From Thermomonas flagellata (lineage in GTDB: Bacteria > Pseudomonadota > Gammaproteobacteria > Xanthomonadales > Xanthomonadaceae), in NCBI RefSeq assembly GCF_022419185.1, contig NZ_JAJOZK010000010.1, positions 59,968-123,967 of the forward strand: a stretch of 64,000 bases of DNA, written 5' to 3'. The notes beneath the pieces are model-generated. The model saw only the letters and a list, made by a program, of their open reading frames with translations, did no database searches and was not told where the DNA came from. Within the stretch, counting starts at the first letter, position 1. Each line of letters starts with the position of its first letter. Shown here piece after piece: positions 58,982 through 64,000 of this stretch. Made by a program: the position numbers and the translations under genes.

Positions 58982-59028
58982 GTCGTTTGTGAGGCTTCTT
59001 CTTTTAGCCGCTGACGCGTTTGGGGAAA

Positions 59029-59077
59029 AGGGGCCAGAGTAAATTTCCGTTTGAATCGCTAATTCACTCTGGCCCCT
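59029..59077. repeat. Inverted repeat of a small mobile-like element
   Basis: AGGGGCCAGAGT at 59029-59040 and its complement ACTCTGGCCCCT at 59066-59077. The block GGGCCAGAGTAAATTTCCGT with TTGAAT (59031-59056) recurs at 59146-59171 with two changes in 26 bases. This looks like a REP- or MITE-type insertion between modules 2 and 3. Bases 59078-59145 show nothing else. Confidence 0.6.
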
Positions 59078-59145
59078 ATTGAGGCCGAAGGGCACTTCTT
59101 TATGGGGGCTAAGCAAATGCAACAACAAGTTCCTTCAACGAAAAA

Positions 59146-59171
59146 GGGCCAGAGTAAATATCCATTTGAAT
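59146..59171 (+). repeat. Direct repeat of the inserted element
   Basis: Second copy of the 26-base unit at 59031-59056 (24 of 26 identical). It ends where the frame of module 3 opens, so the element probably sits at the joint that cut the Rhs gene. Confidence 0.6.
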
Positions 59172-60960
59172 GAACGTCCGCTGCGCCAGATTTTCGTCAT
59201 CATCACCCGCTCACGACGCTGTCTGTCCGATGGAAGAGCGCTTCAACAAGGGGCGGCTGTCCGGGTTCAACGACCCCAGTGGCAGCACCCGCTACTGCTA
59301 CAACCGCTTCGGCGACCTGATGCGCAAAGTGCAGACCACCAACGGCAAGACCTTCGTGACAGCTTACGGCCATGACAGTGCAGGCCGCCTTGCCACCCTC
59401 ACCTACCCCGATGGCGCAGTGCTGGATGCCGTGTACGACGCCAACGGCCAGGTGCTGGAACTAGGCGTTACCCCGACCGGCGGCGTGCGTCAGGCTGTCA
59501 TCTCCGGCATCACCTATGCTCCCTTCGGGCCGGCCACCGGCTGGCAGTACGGCAACGGCCGCATCCTGCTGCGCAATCTCAATCGCAACTATCAGCCGGA
59601 CGTGATCTGGGATGCCGACGCCGGCGGCCTGTCGCTGCGCTACGGCTTTGATGCAGCGGGCAACCTGACCGCCCTCCAACAGGCCACCCAGAACATCCCC
59701 CTGGCCCGATACGGCTACGACGGTTTGAACCGTCTCACCCAGGTGATGGACGGCCCCACCGGCACCCCGATCGAGACCTACGCCTACGACGCCACCGGCA
59801 ACCGCACAGCCTTGACCAATGCCGGCAACACCACGGCCTACAGCTACCCCAGCGACAGCCACCGCTTGAGCCGCGTGGGCGGCATCAACCGCACCTACGA
59901 TGCCGCCGGCAATACCACAACGATCGGCGGCAGCGCCCGCCAGTTCGGCTATGATGCCAGCGGGCGCATGACGCAGGCAAAGGCGGGCAATACCGTGCTG
60001 CGGCAGTACCAATACAACGCCAAGGGTGAGCAAACCCGCGCCTACCTCGACGCGGACAGCACCTATTTCGTCCATGACGAAGCCGGCCACCTGCTGGGCG
60101 AATATGACGCCAACGGCGCCCCAAAGCAGCAAATCCTCTGGTTCGGTGACCTGCCGGTGGGCGTGCTGCAGGGATCAGGCACAAGCCAGCGGCTGCATTA
60201 CATCGAACCGGACCACCTCGGCACCCCGCGCGTCATCATCGACGGCCAGCGCAACGTGGCGATTTGGGAGTGGAAGCTGGCGGGCGAGGCGTTCGGGGCG
60301 ACTCCGCCGAACCAGGATCCAGATGGGGATGGCGTCAATTTCGCTTTCGATCTGCGGTTACCGGGGCAGCGCTATGACAGCGCAACGGGGTTGAATTACA
60401 ACTATTTCCGCGATTACGACCCAAGCACCGGGCGCTATGTGCAGAGCGATCCGATTGGGTTGAGAGCAGGGGTTTCGACATATGGCTATGTGGGAGTTGA
60501 CCCCCTTCGCAAGATCGACCAAAAGGGCCTGATTGCTTTTGGCCCTACATGTGATGCGCAAATGCGGATATCAATACTTCGAGCGATTACAGAGCTATCG
60601 AACGAAATTTCCAGCAAAGCCGGCGCGGCGCTAAAAGGATGCGAAAAGGGAAACTGTGATTTCGCGCTAGCTCATGACGCCATAAGGAATGTTGCAACAA
60701 TGACCTTCAGTTGCGACAACACCTTCCCTTGTGCGCAAACACTGGTGAATGGCGTCGCGTATTTCTACCCGCCGCTCTTGCAAGCCCCCAAGGCTTCTGA
60801 AATCCTTAATCCTGGCAAATGCGGATGCTTGAAGGGAGTGATTTTCCATGAGGCAACCCATCAGGCGCGTATGGATATGGGGGAGAACCAGGTTAGAAAG
60901 GAAACCTTGAGCTGTGTCTCTTGCGCGCAAAATGTCGATGAACAAGGTGGGCGACTATGA
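59170..60960 (+). CDS. Displaced Rhs C-terminal module 3 with HExxH tip
   Basis: 596 residues if the ATG at 59170 is used; it has no ribosome site and an in-frame stop sits just upstream. Residues 18-431 repeat the full-length protein from about 907 to 1320, through the boundary DPIGL at 427-431. The tip, about 140 residues after KIDQKGL, has CGCLKGVIFHEATHQARMD with HEATH at 560-564 and, after 14 residues, E-T-L-S-C-V-S-C (578-585). This end matches the plan of tip 1. The stop overlaps immunity 3 by ATGA. Probably a silent alternative tip. Confidence 0.72.
   Translation: MNVRCARFSSSSPAHDAVCPMEERFNKGRLSGFNDPSGSTRYCYNRFGDLMRKVQTTNGKTFVTAYGHDSAGRLATLTYPDGAVLDAVYDANGQVLELGVTPTGGVRQAVISGITYAPFGPATGWQYGNGRILLRNLNRNYQPDVIWDADAGGLSLRYGFDAAGNLTALQQATQNIPLARYGYDGLNRLTQVMDGPTGTPIETYAYDATGNRTALTNAGNTTAYSYPSDSHRLSRVGGINRTYDAAGNTTTIGGSARQFGYDASGRMTQAKAGNTVLRQYQYNAKGEQTRAYLDADSTYFVHDEAGHLLGEYDANGAPKQQILWFGDLPVGVLQGSGTSQRLHYIEPDHLGTPRVIIDGQRNVAIWEWKLAGEAFGATPPNQDPDGDGVNFAFDLRLPGQRYDSATGLNYNYFRDYDPSTGRYVQSDPIGLRAGVSTYGYVGVDPLRKIDQKGLIAFGPTCDAQMRISILRAITELSNEISSKAGAALKGCEKGNCDFALAHDAIRNVATMTFSCDNTFPCAQTLVNGVAYFYPPLLQAPKASEILNPGKCGCLKGVIFHEATHQARMDMGENQVRKETLSCVSCAQNVDEQGGRL
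59220..60461 (+). repeat. Rhs core repeat block C
   Basis: Copy of 55214-56455 at a constant offset of 4006 bases. Differences are scattered, many at third codon positions, and the frame is unbroken, so selection or conversion keeps it open. Confidence 0.85.
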
Positions 60961-61328
60961 AGTGGCTTGATGTCATAGCTATTCTTCTCTTCATCTCTGC
61001 TGCTGGATGTGCTCAAGAAGAAGGGAAGGAGAATCCTTCTGTAGTTGCATCGGAAGTAGCAACGGTTCCTGTCTCGCCGCCGCCAGACGTCGGCGATGTC
61101 AATGTGTTCAATTCTTGTAAGGCTTTTCCGAGGAGGACGCTAACAAGCAAGGAGGCATGTCAGATCGAACATCTAAGAAAGACTTGTTCGCCTGCAGATG
61201 ACTGCCTTGTCACATGCTTGAATAGTCCGGATGCGCTAAGGGTAGCAGGAGGATGCAATCACGTTTGCTTTTCTTATTTGCACAAAGATTCTTCGCTACC
61301 CAAGGAGTTTCCTGAGTGTTCGAAATAA
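60957..61328 (+). CDS. Probable immunity lipoprotein 3
   Basis: 123 residues. Start in an ATGA overlap with the module 3 stop. Lipoprotein signal MKWLDVIAILLFISAAGC, excellent lipobox, Cys18. A Pro/Val-rich tether (PVSPPPDVGDV) is followed by a compact domain with eight Cys (from FNSCKAF to FPECSK), strongly suggesting several disulfides in the periplasm. No recognised family. Called immunity by position behind a tip domain. Confidence 0.68.
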   Translation: MKWLDVIAILLFISAAGCAQEEGKENPSVVASEVATVPVSPPPDVGDVNVFNSCKAFPRRTLTSKEACQIEHLRKTCSPADDCLVTCLNSPDALRVAGGCNHVCFSYLHKDSSLPKEFPECSK

Positions 61329-61361
61329 AGTCGCAGCCACTCATCGAGCTCCTAACGCATA

Positions 61362-61390
61362 AGGCCTGCATTGCTGCGGGTCTTGTCGTT
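61362..61390 (+). terminator. Diverged terminator after module 3
   Basis: AAGGCCTGCA-TTGC-TGCGGGTCTT, a weaker, mismatched version of the hairpin at 58958-58981 with the same neighbours (TAACGC and CTTGTCGTT). It shows that modules 2 and 3 share a 3' end as well as a 5' core. Confidence 0.65.
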
Positions 61391-61395
61391 CGCGG

Positions 61396-61488
61396 GGACG
61401 CATGACGCAGGTAAAAACGGGAAATACCGTGCTGCGGCAGTACCAATACAACGCCAAGGGTGAGCAAACCCGCGCCTACCTCGACGCG
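61396..61488 (+). pseudogene. Fourth Rhs core fragment
   Basis: About 93 bases, from GGACGCATGACGCAGG to CTACCTCGACGCG, matching 59963-60055 with a few changes (for example AAAACGGGAAATACC). It starts right behind the terminator of module 3 and breaks off at 61488 in unrelated DNA. The remains of a fourth displaced module, destroyed by insertion sequences. Confidence 0.8.
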
Positions 61489-61540
61489 TCTCGGGGGAGT
61501 AGTTCTCTGACTTTCTCATCGCTCGATCCTCTCAAAGGAA

Positions 61541-61569
61541 GGAGCCTCCGGGAAAGCCGGGGCGGTTCA
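61541..61569. mobile_element. Probable IS terminal inverted repeat
   Basis: GGAGCCTCCGGGAAAGCC then GGGGCGGTTCA. Its complement begins TGAACCGCCCCGGCTTTCCC, the style of IS3-family ends (TG...CA). It sits exactly at the joint between the short stretch after the Rhs fragment (61489-61540, no gene seen) and the transposase tail that follows. Recognition is from memory. Confidence 0.45.
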
Positions 61570-61778
61570 ACATCCAGCCTGGCAAGCCGCAGCAGAACGC
61601 TTACGTCGAACGCTACAACCGCACCGTGCGCTACGCTTGGCTTGCCCGGACGCTGTTCGACTCAATCGAGCAGGTGCAGGACAAAGCCACCCGCTGGCTA
61701 TGGACTTACAACCATGAGCGCCCGAACATGGCGCTCGGCGGGATCACCCCGATGCAGAAATTGGCACTTTCCGCTTAG
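61563..61778 (+). pseudogene. IS3-family transposase OrfB, C-terminal fragment
   Basis: An open frame of about 70 codons ending at TAG 61778 reads NIQPGKPQQNAYVERYNRTV, then WTYNHERPNMALGGITPMQKL, the last part of a DDE integrase core (the Glu of the DDE triad is in NAYVERYNRT). The catalytic Asp residues and the start are missing, so it is inactive. It may be the right end of the same element whose left end lies at 57419-57497. Bases 61779-61884 hold a small CCGCT/AGCGG hairpin and the leader of the next gene. Confidence 0.85.
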
Positions 61779-61884
61779 CTCCACTTTTGCTGTCCGCTAA
61801 AAGCGGGGGGATTACCCCATCTGCAACAGCTGACCTGCCCCCTCGAACTGTATCGTTCTGATCTGGTTCAAACATAGCAAGCCC

Positions 61885-62550
61885 ATGCCCTCGCTGCTGA
61901 TCGCCGACGACCACCCGCTGTTCCGCGCCGCGCTCAAGCAGGCGGCGCGCGAGGCGCTGGACGAGGTGGAGCTGTTCGAGGCCGGGACCCTGGAGGCGAC
62001 GCTGGCGCTGCTGGAGGCGCAGCCGCAGGTGGACCTGTTGCTGCTGGACCTGCACATGCCGGGCAACCACGGGCTGGCCGGGCTGGCCGCGATCCGCGCG
62101 CAATTCCCGGGCGTGGCGGTGGTCGTGGTGTCGGCCAACGACGATCCGCGGGTGGTGCGGCGCGCGCTGGACCACGGCGCGGCCGGCTACCTGCCCAAGA
62201 GCGCCGGGCTGGACGAGCTGCGCGCGGCGATCACCGCGGTGCTGGCCTGCGAGACCTGGCTGCCGCCGGCGCTGCGCGCGAGCGTGGCGCACGCCCCGAG
62301 CACGCCGGAGGACGCCGCCCTCGCCGCGCGCCTGGCCAGCCTGTCGCCGCAGCAGTTCCGGGTGCTCAGCCTGGTCGCCGAGGGCCTGCTGAACAAGCAG
62401 ATCGCCGACCGCCTCGGGGTGCAGGAGCGCACGGTGAAGGCGCACCTGACCGCGATCTTCGAGCGCCTGGGCGTGCGCAACCGCACCCAGGCCGGGGTGG
62501 TGCTGCGCGAACTGGCGCTGCCGGATCCGGCACGGCGGGTGACGGACTGA
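61885..62550 (+). CDS. NarL/FixJ-type two-component response regulator
   Basis: 221 residues. Receiver domain with acidic pair Asp8-Asp9 (LLIADDHPLF), phospho-acceptor Asp55 in LLLLDLHMPG, and conserved Lys in GYLPKSA. The C-terminal LuxR-type HTH is LSPQQFRVLSLVAEGLLNKQIADRLGVQE, then RTVKAHLTAIFERLGV (read in parts). No partner histidine kinase is in the window. It lies directly beside the IS scar and is convergent with the ABC ATPase gene, 9 bases apart. Confidence 0.93.
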   Translation: MPSLLIADDHPLFRAALKQAAREALDEVELFEAGTLEATLALLEAQPQVDLLLLDLHMPGNHGLAGLAAIRAQFPGVAVVVVSANDDPRVVRRALDHGAAGYLPKSAGLDELRAAITAVLACETWLPPALRASVAHAPSTPEDAALAARLASLSPQQFRVLSLVAEGLLNKQIADRLGVQERTVKAHLTAIFERLGVRNRTQAGVVLRELALPDPARRVTD

Positions 62551-62559
62551 ACCTGCGCC

Positions 62560-63867
62560 TCAGCTCGGGTTGTCGAGGGTGAACACCTCGGCTTCCTCGT
62601 CGTAGGCGAAGTACTCCGCGTAGCGTGCCCAGCTGATCACGGTGCGCAGGGTCTCGGCGGCATACTCCTCGGACATGCTGTCCTCCAGTTCGTCGCTGAA
62701 GCGGCTGCGCGGCGCGCGGTGGCTGGCGCGCTCGTCCAGCACGCGGCGGATGTGCGCGGCCAGCGGCACGTACAGCGCCAGGTGCTGGGCGAACAGCTGC
62801 TTGCGCGCGTCGGTGTCGGCTTCGACGAAGCGCATCCCCGCCGGGGTGAGCTGCAGGTCGCCGCCGGCCAGTTCGGCGAAGCGCAGCAGCTGCAGCGCCT
62901 CCGCCACCGGGAACAGCTCGTCCACCTCCAGCTGCAGGCCGGCCGCCAGCGGCGGCAGGTCGGCCCTGCCGTGGTAGGGCGCGGCCGCCACCGCCTCCAT
63001 CAGGCCGGCCAGCAGGTTGCTGGAGACGTGCCGCAGCGGCATCGCGATCCCGCCGTGCGCGGCGGCGCCGCCCTCGCGCGCGGGCGGCTCGCTGCGCTGA
63101 GTCATGCGCGCGTAGATGTCCTCGACCAAGGCGCGGAACGCCGGATCGAGGCGGTTGCGCGGCTGCGGCAGCGCGACCTGCACCTCGCCGACCACCCGCC
63201 CCGGGTTGGAGCCGAAGATCACGATGCGGTCGCACATCAGCACCGCTTCCTCGATGTTGTGGGTGACCAGCAGGATCGACTCGATCGGCATCTTGCCTTC
63301 CGACCACAAATCGAGCAGGTCGGTGCGCAGGGTCTCGGCGGTGAGCACGTCCAGCGCGGAGAACGGCTCGTCCATCAGCAGCACGCGCGGATGCACGACC
63401 AGCGCGCGCGCCAGCCCGACCCGCTGGCGCATGCCGCCGGAGAGTTCCTTCGGATAGGCCGCCTCGTAGCCGTCCAGGCCGATCAGGTCGATCGCGGCGA
63501 GCGCGCGCCGGCGCCGCTCGGCCGCCGGCATCCCGCGCGCCTCCAGACCGACCTCGACGTTGCCGAGCACGGTCAGCCACGGGAACAGGGCGAAGCTCTG
63601 GAACACCAACGCGATGTCGGCACCGTCGGCCTGGCGCGGCGCGCCGGCGAACTCGATGCGCCCTGAGGTCGGCCGGATCAGGCCGGCGATCGCGCGCAGC
63701 AGGGTGGATTTGCCGGAGCCCGAGCGCCCCAGCAGGCCAACCACTTCACCGGCATTGAGGGTGAGATCCACCTGCTCGAGCACGGTCAGCGCAGCGCTGC
63801 CCTGCCCGTACACCTGCCCCACCCCGCGCACGCGCACCAGCGGCTGCCCGGCATTGGTCGTCTGCAT
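62560..63867 (-). CDS. ABC transporter ATP-binding protein, nitrate/sulfonate type with AAA-associated C-terminal domain
   Basis: 435 residues from ATG at 63867, with GGAGGAG upstream. The ATPase domain has Walker A GRSGSGKST (about 43), Q-loop LVFQSFALFPWLTV, signature ELSGGMRQRVGLARAL, Walker B VLLMDEPFSALD and the switch His in LLVTHNIEEAV. After about residue 270 a second, winged-helix-like domain (AAA-associated, about 150 residues) follows, as in a subgroup of NrtD/SsuB-like ATPases. The permease and binding protein are probably upstream, beyond the window edge; 63868-64000 shows no gene I can support. Confidence 0.92.
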   Translation of the reverse strand: MQTTNAGQPLVRVRGVGQVYGQGSAALTVLEQVDLTLNAGEVVGLLGRSGSGKSTLLRAIAGLIRPTSGRIEFAGAPRQADGADIALVFQSFALFPWLTVLGNVEVGLEARGMPAAERRRRALAAIDLIGLDGYEAAYPKELSGGMRQRVGLARALVVHPRVLLMDEPFSALDVLTAETLRTDLLDLWSEGKMPIESILLVTHNIEEAVLMCDRIVIFGSNPGRVVGEVQVALPQPRNRLDPAFRALVEDIYARMTQRSEPPAREGGAAAHGGIAMPLRHVSSNLLAGLMEAVAAAPYHGRADLPPLAAGLQLEVDELFPVAEALQLLRFAELAGGDLQLTPAGMRFVEADTDARKQLFAQHLALYVPLAAHIRRVLDERASHRAPRSRFSDELEDSMSEEYAAETLRTVISWARYAEYFAYDEEAEVFTLDNPS

Positions 63868-64000
63868 CGTCGTCTCCTCCCTTGTATCTTTCAGCCCGCG
63901 GACCGGCTCGGGCAGCCCGAGCGGCCTCTGGGCCAGTGAATGAAGCCCGCGACTGAGCACTGGGTGCCTGTGCCGGACCGTCCTTTCTTGCAGCCCGAAC

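Noticed and set aside
58934..59128. Minus-strand open frame over the module 2-3 gap
   Set aside because: Covers a terminator and a repeat element; no ribosome site or family.
61402..61800. Plus-strand open frame of about 130 codons
   Set aside because: It is a chimera: Rhs remnant, then unrelated DNA, then the transposase tail read out of frame. The true transposase frame is the one ending at 61778.
52305..61884. Prophage or integrative element
   Set aside because: No integrase, portal, capsid or att-like duplication found; only Rhs modules and IS fragments.
63868..64000. Tail of an upstream gene on the minus strand
   Set aside because: An open stretch exists but is too short to match a permease or binding protein.

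Overview
The window is 64 kb of a very GC-rich chromosome. Its gene families and their order fit a gammaproteobacterium of the Xanthomonadaceae (Lysobacter, Luteimonas and Thermomonas relatives): ndk-rlmN-pilF-rodZ-yfgM-bamB-der, cmk-rpsA-ihfB-lapB, agmatine deiminase next to N-carbamoylputrescine amidase, a rhodanese-MoeB fusion and class III PHA synthase. The genus cannot be fixed by reading alone. No rRNA, tRNA, CRISPR array or intact prophage was seen.

Layout. 1-5.7 kb: ppsR (cut by the window edge) diverges from ppsA, followed by a MscS channel, orn, a DUF2721 protein and tadA. 5.7-10.6 kb: minus-strand purine and one-carbon genes guaA, guaB and folD, then two small plus-strand genes. 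10.6-20.8 kb: a long minus-strand unit running from ndk through rlmN, pilF, rodZ-like, yfgM, bamB, der, moeA and moeB to a DUF2272 protein. 21-25.3 kb: a TetR regulator with a PsrA-type operator, then a fadB/fadA beta-oxidation pair closed by a strong terminator. 25.4-33.5 kb: minus-strand cmk, rpsA, ihfB, lapB, a WecA-type glycosyltransferase, a CapD/WbpM dehydratase and galU, which join translation, LPS control and surface sugar synthesis. 33.6-37.8 kb: rpmJ, a small secreted protein, then the overlapping aguA-aguB-traB-like operon. 37.9-45.6 kb: an RND efflux operon with one adaptor and two different permeases. 45.8-46.7 kb: two small c-type cytochromes. 46.9-52.3 kb: PHB metabolism (phaC, phaE, oligomer hydrolase, 3-hydroxybutyrate dehydrogenase).

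52.5-61.8 kb is the accessory region and the main point of interest. A complete Sec-exported Rhs/YD-repeat protein of 1482 residues is followed by two displaced Rhs C-terminal modules and a small fourth remnant. Each of the three intact modules ends in a different C-terminal domain, yet all three carry an HExxH zinc-peptidase motif. Each is followed, with an overlapping start, by a small protein with an N-terminal export signal: clear lipoproteins in modules 2 and 3, and a likely lipoprotein or secreted protein in module 1. This reads as a polymorphic toxin locus with three alternative metallopeptidase tips and cognate exported immunity proteins. It has been shuffled by recombination through near-identical Rhs core DNA and scarred by IS3-family fragments. 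The tip and immunity segments are visibly richer in A+T than the rest of the window.

61.9-64 kb returns to ordinary chromosome: a NarL/FixJ response regulator and a nitrate/sulfonate-type ABC ATPase.
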